Below, piece by piece: positions 5,292 through 11,319 of a DNA stretch of 11,319 bases; position 1 is the stretch's first letter, and every line of letters begins with the position of its first letter. The position numbers and the translations under genes were made by a program. A model generated the notes under the pieces. The model made no database searches, was not told the DNA's origin, and saw nothing but the letters and a program-made list of their open reading frames with translations. This stretch comes from Candidatus Gastranaerophilales bacterium (GTDB lineage Bacteria; Cyanobacteriota; Vampirovibrionia; Gastranaerophilales; Gastranaerophilaceae): the NCBI GenBank assembly GCA_905235825.1, contig CAJONH010000026.1, forward strand, positions 1 through 11,319. Direction: 5' to 3'.

Positions 5292-6266
5292 TCAAATTAA
5301 ACCTTTATTTATATCTTTAGCAAGTTTAGAGGTAATTACATCCCATGCTTTTCTATTTGGATGAGCATCTTTAAAAAGATATTCAGGTGAGGTTAAATCA
5401 GCTTTTATATAAGTTTGTAAGTCAATAACTTTAAAACCTTCTTTTTTTAGCTCGTTCCAACGTGGAGAATTATAAATTTCTTCATGGTCAGGATTACCTA
5501 TTAGTTTGCTCGGATATTTTAAAATTACGAATTTAATATTAGGAAATCTTTGTTCCAGTTCTTGTTTTGACTTTTCAAAATAAAGTTTCATCAAATCAAA
5601 ATTTTTATCATTATTTTCTTTTAAAAGCTGATGAGAAAAGAACCGGCGTTCTAAAAACCTTCTGCCTGTGTAAAATCTGGATATTTGTCTTAGAAAATTT
5701 GTTTTTATACCTTCCTTTACCGGCGATATGTCATCTTTTATGTATATTTGCTCCTTTATGCCGTATTTATCGGAATAAAGTCTGTAAATATGGTCGGAAA
5801 TAAAAATATAAACAGCATATTCAGGTTTAATTTTAGGATGAAGAAGTTTATAAAAATCAGGATTGGAAACCTGTGCATACATATTTGCAATGCCAAGTCC
5901 GGTAAAAGCTCTGTTATAAACCATTCTTTTTGTTTTATAAGAAAGCTGATATTCAAAGTTTTCACGCACTGCACCCTGTGCAAAAGAACATCCGAAAACA
6001 AGCACGGCAGGTTTTGACGAGGGTTTTTCCATATTTATTCTGTATGGAGAAATAAAACCCCAATGCCATATTTCATCAAACGGTGTTATTTTCAATGAAT
6101 AATGAAATTTTGGCGGTGCGGGTGTTTGTTCGGAAACAGTATTATATTTTTCTGTTGACTGCCAATAATTTATATGAGTATTTTTTGCATAAAAATAATC
6201 GGCAGTAATAAACAAACAAAAAAATAATACAATGTTAATTAAAACTATAATAGAAACCTTACGCAT
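5292..6266 (-). CDS. Membrane-anchored SGNH/GDSL-hydrolase-like protein, 324 aa
   Basis: One N-terminal membrane segment (about 4-22, VSIIVLINIVLFFCLFI) is followed by a domain likely outside the cytoplasm. The SGNH pattern is visible: FGCSFAQG (91-98) with the nucleophile Ser94 in block I; YNRAFTGLGIANM (117-129), where the Gly of block II would lie; and DAHPN (300-304), giving the Asp300/His302 of block V. Such proteins act as esterases or acyl/acetyl-transfer enzymes on lipids or cell-surface glycans; the substrate here is unknown. The length fits single-domain members with an anchor. No SD precedes the ATG. A promoter-like TTGTTT-17-TATAAT ends 6 nt before it, so the mRNA may be leaderless. 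The gene lies 49 nt downstream of the 75-aa gene and may also be read from it. Confidence 0.8.
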   Translation of the reverse strand: MRKVSIIVLINIVLFFCLFITADYFYAKNTHINYWQSTEKYNTVSEQTPAPPKFHYSLKITPFDEIWHWGFISPYRINMEKPSSKPAVLVFGCSFAQGAVRENFEYQLSYKTKRMVYNRAFTGLGIANMYAQVSNPDFYKLLHPKIKPEYAVYIFISDHIYRLYSDKYGIKEQIYIKDDISPVKEGIKTNFLRQISRFYTGRRFLERRFFSHQLLKENNDKNFDLMKLYFEKSKQELEQRFPNIKFVILKYPSKLIGNPDHEEIYNSPRWNELKKEGFKVIDLQTYIKADLTSPEYLFKDAHPNRKAWDVITSKLAKDINKGLI

Positions 6267-6272
6267 ATTATA

Positions 6273-6301
6273 ATTATAATATTATAATATACATAAAACA
6301 A
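6273..6301 (-). promoter_or_regulatory. Promoter-like sequence abutting the SGNH start codon
   Basis: On the minus strand TTGTTT (6301-6296), a 17-bp spacer and TATAAT (6278-6273) would place +1 on or next to the A of the ATG at 6266. Two further TATAAT copies lie at 6286-6281 and 6272-6267, and such copies also arise by chance in DNA this AT-rich. Confidence 0.4.
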
Positions 6302-6315
6302 ATTTGATAATTAAA

Positions 6316-6543
6316 TTATAAATCTTTAATTATTTTTTCAATTTCACTTGCAACATTCTCATTTAGAACGCTGTTTATAACTTTATTTACCGAGCCTGCC
6401 GGATTTTCATTTTCTGTTTCTTTTTGTGTTACCGAATTGTTTGGGCTTTGTGAATCCTGATCAATAAAACGCTGAATAGCTTCAAGTGTTTTTTGGGTAT
6501 CTCCAAAAATACTTTTACAAAATAATTTTCTTGCTCGTGGCAT
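6316..6543 (-). CDS. Hypothetical protein, 75 aa
   Basis: The start is placed at the ATG at 6543 (MPRARKLF), because AAGGA (6555-6551) lies 7 nt upstream. The frame could be extended ten codons to a GTG at 6573, but that would put this SD inside the gene. The product is small, hydrophilic and not a membrane protein: a basic N-terminus (PRARKLFCK), a helix (TQKTLEAIQRFIDQ), a polar Gln/Asn/Ser/Glu linker (about 31-48), and a C-terminal helix (VASEIEKIIKDL). I do not recognise a family. It does not look like RpoZ, which sits near gmk and coaBC in many bacteria. It lies 100 nt downstream of rsmD with no clear terminator between, so it may be the tail of the gmk operon. Confidence 0.65.
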   Translation of the reverse strand: MPRARKLFCKSIFGDTQKTLEAIQRFIDQDSQSPNNSVTQKETENENPAGSVNKVINSVLNENVASEIEKIIKDL

Positions 6544-6643
6544 GTGTTTTTCCTTTTTTCGCTTATGAAACACATATCGGCATTATTTAATAAAAACTTT
6601 AACAATAGATATGCAATATTAAATTTTCTTAATAATATAATTA

Positions 6644-7177
6644 TCAGTCCATAGTCAAATATGAAATTTGTTTATCTGCATAAGTTTTTATTTTTATTAA
6701 TTCAAAGTGTTTAATCTTTATTTCTTTTTGAATAGGATGTTCCATTACGGTTATGCCGTTTTTTGCAAGTTTATTTTCTTGTTTTATAACATCAAGAGCC
6801 TTTTCATATAAATCAGATTCATAAGGAGGATCGATAAAAATAACATCTGCCTGAAACGGGATTTTTTTTATATTTTTTACGGAATCGCCGAAATAAAGTT
6901 CAGGGGTTAAGCCTAGGCTTTTATATGCAGATTTAATTGCAAGAGCAGTTTTTTTATCTTTTTCAAAAGATATTACTTTAAACCCCCGTGACAGAGCTTC
7001 AAGCCCCATTATTCCGCTTCCCGAGAACATATCAAAAAAGATTTTTCCTTCAAAATCAATCATGGAACTAAGCGTATTAAATATTCCCTGACGGGTTTTT
7101 GAAAGAGTCGGTTTTATATTTTCATATTCCGCCGTTTCTATTTTTCTTGAATTATACATTCCGCCCGTAATCTGCAT
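6644..7177 (-). CDS. rsmD: 16S rRNA (guanine(966)-N(2))-methyltransferase RsmD
   Basis: RsmD transfers a methyl group from S-adenosylmethionine to N2 of G966 of 16S rRNA during 30S assembly, in the cytoplasm. The 177-aa length is usual. Visible motifs are the N-terminal MQITGGMYNSRKI and KPTLSKTRQGIFNTL (22-36) typical of the family, the SAM-binding loop DMFSGSGIMGLEALSRG (49-65), the acidic FEKD (71-74) after strand 2, and the catalytic DPPY (116-119) of N2-guanine methyltransferases. Its ATG overlaps the previous gene's TAA (TAATG), which implies coupled translation; the SD is weak. It is the last gene of the tightly packed run that starts at gmk. In some lineages rsmD sits next to coaD, but no coaD is seen here. 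Confidence 0.95.
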   Translation of the reverse strand: MQITGGMYNSRKIETAEYENIKPTLSKTRQGIFNTLSSMIDFEGKIFFDMFSGSGIMGLEALSRGFKVISFEKDKKTALAIKSAYKSLGLTPELYFGDSVKNIKKIPFQADVIFIDPPYESDLYEKALDVIKQENKLAKNGITVMEHPIQKEIKIKHFELIKIKTYADKQISYLTMD

Positions 7178-7707
7178 TAATCCAGCTCTACCAAACTTTT
7201 TGAATTAATTCCTGTTGAATTTTTATCAAATACTTCAATTCTTCCGAGTATGTTAGACCACTGTCCGAACATATTATTTGAATAATGAGGCATTTTATTT
7301 ACATAGATTGCAAATACTACACCTTCATTACCTTTAAATGTACGTTCAACAGTGCATGTATTTCTTAATTTACTGCACCATGCAACCATTGCATTATTTT
7401 CGCTCTGTACAATATATTGAGGAATTATATCTCTGTAGTTGTTTCTGTCTTTACCCAGCTGCCTGTGGAGTAAAACCATTGCACTAAGTCCTTCATTCTT
7501 AACTTTTTTTTCCATAAAAATCAACATTTCATTAAAGTTTTGAGCTGTTTGTCCAGCAGGAACATAGCATTTTTTACTTTTTACTCCGTCGGGACTTTCT
7601 ACCTTGTGCCAGCCTTCATTAGAAAATTGAAAGATTAAAATATCTTTTGCAAAACCGACACTTTGAAAAATAATTAAACAAAATAAAAGAAACGCTGTTT
7701 TTTTCAT
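7177..7707 (-). CDS. Secreted hypothetical protein, 176 aa, embedded in a housekeeping operon
   Basis: The start is set at the ATG at 7707, which overlaps the TAA of the nif3-like gene (TAATG) and has GGGAG (7720-7716) 8 nt upstream. An ATG at 7722 is in frame but would add five residues and lose this SD. A clear signal peptide opens the protein (KK, then a hydrophobic run, ending VGFA, likely cut near residue 20). The mature part of about 156 aa is soluble and contains Cys47, Cys111 and Cys117; the last two (WCSKLRNTC) could form a disulfide outside the cytoplasm. The body alternates strands and helices with aromatic ends (HYSNNMFGQWSNILGRIEVF). I do not recognise a domain. Its place between nif3-like and rsmD, with one-base overlaps on both sides, shows that it is co-expressed with them but does not reveal its role. 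Confidence 0.82.
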   Translation of the reverse strand: MKKTAFLLFCLIIFQSVGFAKDILIFQFSNEGWHKVESPDGVKSKKCYVPAGQTAQNFNEMLIFMEKKVKNEGLSAMVLLHRQLGKDRNNYRDIIPQYIVQSENNAMVAWCSKLRNTCTVERTFKGNEGVVFAIYVNKMPHYSNNMFGQWSNILGRIEVFDKNSTGINSKSLVELD

Positions 7708-8441
7708 TATAATAACTCCCATGCAGGTTTATCGATTGCGGCAATAACCTCAACATCTTCATCTTTTAGTATATTTTGAAATATTTCTACGACAAATCTT
7801 TCACTGTGAAAATGACCTAAATCAATAATTGTCATTTTATCTGCATTTAATGCCTGATGATGTTTTAAATCTCCCGTAATAAATACATCAATTCCGATTT
7901 TTTCCAAATCGCCGATAAATTCTGCTCCGCTTCCGGAGCAAAAGGCTATAGAACCATACGTCTTTCTTTTACTGTTAACAACACGTATACTGGGTAATCC
8001 GAAAACAGTTTTAAGTTTTGCAACCAATTTAGAAAAGTTATATTCTTTTTCAAGCTGTTTATATCTGATAAATTCAAAAGCCGTATCAAGTTCGGTAAAA
8101 CCGCATTTTTCGGCGAGATATTCGTTTACTCCGCCCTGTGCTATATCCAGATTTGTATGTGCCGAATAAATTTGAATATTATTTTTTACTGCATTAATTA
8201 CAATAGGTGAATCTATTATTTTTATAGGGTGAAAGAATACGGGATGATGTGAAATTATCATATCGCAGCGTTTTTTCACTGCTTCATCAATAACAGAGCG
8301 TGTAACATCAAGCGTTAAAAGTATTTTTTCGGTTGTTTCATTACCCAGATTAATCTGCCAGCCGGAATTATCCCATTTCTGCATTGTGTCTAAAGGTGCA
8401 AATTCTTCAATTTTTTTTATTATTTTAGTTACTTTTTCCAT
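7707..8441 (-). CDS. Nif3-like dinuclear metal-centre protein (YbgI/NIF3 family)
   Basis: This 244-aa protein matches the usual length of the short (YbgI-type) members. Metal-ligand motifs are visible: SHHP (64-67, His65/His66), HTNLD (95-99, His95/Asp99) and GHFHSE (209-214, His210/Glu214). The family's N-terminal DNSGWQ pattern is at 24-29 and GDLKHH is just before the last motif. In known structures these residues bind two metal ions in a hexameric toroid. Databases often label the family GTP cyclohydrolase 1 type 2 homologue, and the cellular role is unsettled. The gene overlaps coaBC by 17 nt and the secreted-protein gene by one base, so it is in the middle of the operon. The SD is weak (AGAAAG), which suggests reliance on coupling. 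The CGSGSG-type motif is present as CSGSGAEF. Confidence 0.93.
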   Translation of the reverse strand: MEKVTKIIKKIEEFAPLDTMQKWDNSGWQINLGNETTEKILLTLDVTRSVIDEAVKKRCDMIISHHPVFFHPIKIIDSPIVINAVKNNIQIYSAHTNLDIAQGGVNEYLAEKCGFTELDTAFEFIRYKQLEKEYNFSKLVAKLKTVFGLPSIRVVNSKRKTYGSIAFCSGSGAEFIGDLEKIGIDVFITGDLKHHQALNADKMTIIDLGHFHSERFVVEIFQNILKDEDVEVIAAIDKPAWELL

Positions 8442-9609
8442 ATATTCTTTCTATAATTTTCAACGCTGCAGTTTTTTTATCCGTTTTTTCTATTTTTTCA
8501 ATGTTTAAATTTTTATCAATTATAAATAATTCGTTATAATCAGAGGAAAAACCGGTATCTTTTCTTGAAATATCATTTGCACAAATAAAATCGCATCCTT
8601 TTTTTATTATTTTTTCTTTTGCATTTTCGATTAAATTTTCGCTTTCAGCACAAAAACCTACAACAATCTGTTCATCTTTTTTCTGGGCAGACATTTCTTT
8701 TAATATATCAGGATTTTCAACAAGTTCCAGAGTTAAAGAATTTCCGTTCTTTTTTATTTTTTGAGTTTGTTTATTTTTTACTTTATAATCACTGACTGCA
8801 GCAGACATTATAAGAGTATCAGCATCCAAAAATTCTTGATTAACGGCATTATACATTTCTTCTGCCGTTTTAACTTTTATTACTTTATAATTTTTATTTA
8901 CATCGACGGTTGTAATAAGTACGGTTGATGCCCCGAGTTCACTGACACTATCTGCAAGTGCAGTTCCCATTTTTCCCGAACTATAATTGCCGATATATCT
9001 TACCGCATCAATATCCTCTTTTGTGCCTCCGGCTGTAATAACGATTTTCTTGCCTTGTAAAAATTTATCAGGAATGAGAATATTTTTTGTTTCTTCAAAA
9101 ATTATATTTACATCTGCTAATCTGCCTTTTCCTTCGCTTCCACAGGCAAGAAACCCTGTTTCAGGTTCTATTACTTGTATTCCTCTTGATTTTAATATTG
9201 AGATATTTTGATTTACAGCAGGATTTTCCCACATGTTTGTATTCATACAAGGGGCAATTAGAATTTTTTTATTAAACGCACAAAAAACCGATGTCAAAAG
9301 ATTATCGCAAATACCGTTAGCAAGTTTAGCTATTGTATTTGCACTTGCGGGAGCTATAACAAAAATATCCGCTTCATCAGTAAGTGCAATATGCTCAGGC
9401 TTATACTCATCAATATCAAATTGATTTACATATATAGGATTTTGGCTGAGAGTTTCTAATGTTGTTTTAGTTACAAAATTTAGAGCATTTGGAGTAACAA
9501 TAACTTTTACTTCGGCATGATTTTTCTTAAAAAGACGAATTAACGTACATATTTTATATGCAGCAATAGCACCTGTAATTCCTATTAATATTTTTTTACC
9601 TGCAAGCAT
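8425..9609 (-). CDS. coaBC: Bifunctional phosphopantothenoylcysteine decarboxylase / phosphopantothenate-cysteine ligase
   Basis: CoaBC catalyses two successive steps of coenzyme A synthesis: ligation of cysteine to 4'-phosphopantothenate (CoaB) and FMN-dependent decarboxylation of the product (CoaC). With the start at the ATG at 9609 the protein has 394 aa, the normal length. AGGAA (9619-9615) precedes it by 5 nt and the gmk stop is one base away; a TTG at 9624 is the only longer option. The CoaC half shows GITGAIAAYK (10-19), the active-site His73 in HIALTDEAD, PCMN (120-123) followed by MW, and Cys156 in ACGSEGKGR. The CoaB half shows ITAGGTKEDIDAVR (191-204), NYSSGKMG (208-215), AAVSDYKVK and VGFCAE. 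The usual PAMN substrate motif has Cys in place of Ala; all other key residues are present. Confidence 0.97.
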   Translation of the reverse strand: MLAGKKILIGITGAIAAYKICTLIRLFKKNHAEVKVIVTPNALNFVTKTTLETLSQNPIYVNQFDIDEYKPEHIALTDEADIFVIAPASANTIAKLANGICDNLLTSVFCAFNKKILIAPCMNTNMWENPAVNQNISILKSRGIQVIEPETGFLACGSEGKGRLADVNIIFEETKNILIPDKFLQGKKIVITAGGTKEDIDAVRYIGNYSSGKMGTALADSVSELGASTVLITTVDVNKNYKVIKVKTAEEMYNAVNQEFLDADTLIMSAAVSDYKVKNKQTQKIKKNGNSLTLELVENPDILKEMSAQKKDEQIVVGFCAESENLIENAKEKIIKKGCDFICANDISRKDTGFSSDYNELFIIDKNLNIEKIEKTDKKTAALKIIERIYGKSN

Positions 9610-9610
9610 T

Positions 9611-10162
9611 CTATTTCCTGTCAAAAATTTGCTGTAAAGTATTTAGGGCAGACTCAAGTTTATCATTAACAATTTTATAATCAAAATTATTTCCGGCTTC
9701 AATTTCCCGTGCGGCTTCTTTTAGTCTTTTTAAGATTGTTTCTTCATCTTCAGTATGTCTTCCACGTAAGCGTTCTTCAAGAACTTTAACATTGGGAGGC
9801 ATTATAAAAATTGTTTTTGCATCAGGCATTTTTGATTTTACTTGATTTGCCCCCTGAACGTCTATTTCCAAAATTAAATCAATTCCTTTTGCCAGCGTCT
9901 TTTCAACAAAACTTTTTTTTGTTCCGTAAAAATTCCCGCTAAATTCAGCCCATTCAAGAAATTCATCATTTTCAACAGCTTTTTTAAATTCTTCACGAGA
10001 AATGAAAAAATAATTTACACCATCCGTTTCACCTGGTCGTGGTGTTCTTGTAGTTGCCGAAATTGAAAGTTTAACAGCCGGATTTTTTTCTAAAAACAGT
10101 TTAAGCAGAGTACCTTTACCGACTCCCGAACAACCTGAAATTATAAATAAACGTCCTTGCAT
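9611..10162 (-). CDS. gmk: Guanylate kinase
   Basis: Gmk phosphorylates GMP to GDP with ATP in the cytoplasm, an essential step of guanine nucleotide supply and recycling. The 183-aa product shows the P-loop SGCSGVGKGT (9-18), the GMP-binding segment SATTRTPRPGE (35-45) with GVNYFF, FLEWAEFSGNFYGT (about 68-81), the LEIDVQGA motif, and the lid region with RLRGRHTEDEETILKRL. The ATG at 10162 has AAGG 7 nt upstream. It is the first gene of the operon, with a consensus promoter 28 nt upstream. In many bacteria rpoZ follows gmk before coaBC; here coaBC follows directly, with one base between stop and start. Confidence 0.97.
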   Translation of the reverse strand: MQGRLFIISGCSGVGKGTLLKLFLEKNPAVKLSISATTRTPRPGETDGVNYFFISREEFKKAVENDEFLEWAEFSGNFYGTKKSFVEKTLAKGIDLILEIDVQGANQVKSKMPDAKTIFIMPPNVKVLEERLRGRHTEDEETILKRLKEAAREIEAGNNFDYKIVNDKLESALNTLQQIFDRK

Positions 10163-10189
10163 ATTTAACCTTCTATATAATTTTTAAAG

Positions 10190-10218
10190 ATTATACTCTA
10201 ATTTAAGTAAAATGTAAA
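10190..10218 (-). promoter_or_regulatory. Sigma70-type promoter of the gmk operon
   Basis: On the minus strand TTTACA (10218-10213), a 17-bp spacer and a perfect TATAAT (10195-10190) form the best promoter match of the window. Transcription would start near 10183, giving a leader of about 20 nt before gmk. Confidence 0.75.
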
Positions 10219-10221
10219 ATA

Positions 10222-10250
10222 TTTATATTTGGAAGTTATATTTTTATACT
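10222..10250 (+). promoter_or_regulatory. Possible promoter of the MFS gene
   Basis: TTTATA (10222-10227), a 17-bp spacer and TATACT (10245-10250) could drive the divergent gene with a leader of about 36 nt. TTGGAA (10229-10234) with TAGAAT (10255-10260) is an alternative but has a 20-bp spacer. Neither is strong. Confidence 0.3.
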
Positions 10251-10292
10251 GTGATAGAATAATCATGTAGATTAACGGAAGCATAAAAAACT

Positions 10293-11319
10293 ATGAATAG
10301 AGATAAAAAAGTCATAACTGCTCTTAGTGCAGGACATTTTATAACTGACGCATATTCAGGATTTTTAAATCCTATTATGCCGTTTATAGCTGCAAAAATA
10401 GGTATTTCTATGACGATTGCAGCCGTATTAATTTCTGTTTCAAACCTTACATCTTCATTATCCCAGCCTCTTTTTGGATATATTGCGGATAAATGGCATC
10501 ACAGATTTTTTATTTTCTGGGGAATGCTTATGGCAAGTATTTTCCTATCGTTTTTAGGTATTGCAAATAATATATATTTTTTAATTCTATGTGTGCTTTT
10601 AGGACACATGGGTGTTGCTTTTTTTCACCCGCAGGCAACAAGTTTAGTTTCTAATTATACTCAATGTGCATCAAACAGTCGTGAAATGAGTATTTTTATT
10701 GCAACCGGAACTTTTGGATTTGCCTTGGGGCCTGCAATTTCTTCCGGTATAAGTGATTTATGGGGGCTGGAAAAACTCCCTTATGCTTGTATTATAGGTA
10801 TAATCTCCGCTTTTATTCTTCTTAAAACAATACCTAAGATAAAAATTAACTGTGATAGTAAAAAAAATACATCACTTATAAAAGCAACAAAAGCAATTTT
10901 TTCTAATAAACCCGTATCAATTCTTGTTGCTGCTTCAATTGTAAAATCATTTGTCGTTTCTTCTTTTTCTATTATTCTACCGTTTTATTGGAAATCAATA
11001 GGATACAGTGTTTCTCAAATAGGAATGTTTCTTGTTTCTTTTATGCTTGCAGGTGCATTTGCCATTATTTTAAGTCCTTTTTTTGAAAAAAGAATCGGTA
11101 TTAAAAATGTTTTTTATTGGTCATTGTTAACTGTTGCACCTTTGGGAATTATTTTCTTTTTGTGCGGCGGCAAAAGTTTAATAGGCTTAATATCTTTTAT
11201 ATTAATCGGTTTTGTCAGTTTTTTTGCAGTTCCCGTCAATATGTCGCTTGCACAAAGACTTATGCCTGAATTTAAAAGTATGATTTCGGGATTTATCGGC
11301 GGTTTTAGCTGGGGTGTAA
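10293..11319 (+). CDS. MFS transporter, fosmidomycin-resistance (Fsr)-like, 3'-truncated
   Basis: The frame is open from the ATG at 10293 to the window end (342 codons seen), so the C-terminal part is missing. It is an inner-membrane permease with repeated hydrophobic helices (roughly 24-36, 42-58, 72-90, 94-112, 127-145 and further). GHFITDAYSGFLNPIMPF (14-31) at the N-terminus and GHMGVAFFHPQAT (104-116) resemble the conserved segments of the fosmidomycin-resistance MFS group. GYIADKWHHR (62-71) fits the MFS loop 2-3 motif. Such proteins export drugs or small molecules by proton antiport, and the true substrate cannot be told from sequence. The SD is weak (GGAAG about 11 nt upstream). The gene diverges from the gmk operon and shares a short control region with it. 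Confidence 0.88.
   Translation, partial: MNRDKKVITALSAGHFITDAYSGFLNPIMPFIAAKIGISMTIAAVLISVSNLTSSLSQPLFGYIADKWHHRFFIFWGMLMASIFLSFLGIANNIYFLILCVLLGHMGVAFFHPQATSLVSNYTQCASNSREMSIFIATGTFGFALGPAISSGISDLWGLEKLPYACIIGIISAFILLKTIPKIKINCDSKKNTSLIKATKAIFSNKPVSILVAASIVKSFVVSSFSIILPFYWKSIGYSVSQIGMFLVSFMLAGAFAIILSPFFEKRIGIKNVFYWSLLTVAPLGIIFFLCGGKSLIGLISFILIGFVSFFAVPVNMSLAQRLMPEFKSMISGFIGGFSWGV

Noticed and set aside
5567..6017. Plus-strand frames opposite the SGNH gene
   Set aside because: The minus-strand frame holds the catalytic motifs and runs the full length; these are by-products.
6574..6643. Promoter or terminator between rsmD and the 75-aa gene
   Set aside because: TTGTTA and TTGCAT can be found but without a -10 at proper spacing, and no GC-containing hairpin is present.
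8987..9424. Overlapping plus-strand frames opposite coaBC
   Set aside because: They are hydrophobic shadows of the conserved coaBC sequence without start signals.
9610..9624. TTG at 9624 as the coaBC start
   Set aside because: The ATG at 9609 has an SD and matches the usual CoaBC N-terminus; the longer form would overlap gmk without support.

Overview
The window is AT-rich bacterial DNA with short intergenic gaps and Shine-Dalgarno-led genes. Two neighbouring envelope-type proteins carry an Asn/Lys-rich N-terminus ending in a Ser-Phe-Lys-Gly (SFKG) motif. From memory, such proteins are common in gut Gastranaerophilales (class Vampirovibrionia/Melainabacteria, non-photosynthetic relatives of Cyanobacteria). 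That placement is an inference of moderate confidence. No mobile element, CRISPR array or rRNA was found.

Layout. (1) Positions 1-2413, plus strand: the 3' part of a biotin-dependent carboxyltransferase/decarboxylase alpha subunit, then a Na+-translocating decarboxylase beta subunit, translationally coupled and closed by an intrinsic terminator. (2) Positions 2414-2770: a gap of about 350 bases. Its left half looks like a tiny minus-strand transcription unit (extended -10, SD, two mini-ORFs, palindrome, shared terminator), and a 14-bp piece of it recurs at 5261. (3) Positions 2733-3163, plus strand: tRNA-Gln(CUG) with its promoter and terminator, a 67-aa hypothetical gene tightly behind, and a bidirectional terminator. 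(4) Positions 3165-5061, minus strand: two overlapping genes for paralogous SFKG membrane proteins, with one promoter upstream. (5) Positions 5292-6543, minus strand: a membrane-anchored SGNH-hydrolase-like protein that may be read from a leaderless mRNA, and a 75-aa hypothetical gene. (6) Positions 6644-10162, minus strand: a tightly coupled housekeeping operon gmk-coaBC-nif3-like-(secreted protein)-rsmD behind a strong sigma70-type promoter. (7) Positions 10293-11319, plus strand: the 5' part of an MFS transporter of the fosmidomycin-resistance type, divergent from gmk.

How the genes work together. The first pair forms the carboxyltransferase and membrane-channel parts of a sodium pump that turns decarboxylation energy into a Na+ gradient. 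The minus-strand operon joins nucleotide metabolism (GMP kinase), coenzyme A synthesis (CoaBC) and ribosome modification (RsmD), with stop/start overlaps of the TAATG type. Several genes have an upstream in-frame TTG, GTG or ATG that would lengthen them. SD placement and neighbouring stop codons support the internal ATG starts given here. The most unusual material is the SFKG pair, the minus-strand mini-unit at 2421-2602, and the in-gene palindrome and repeats at 4898-5025.
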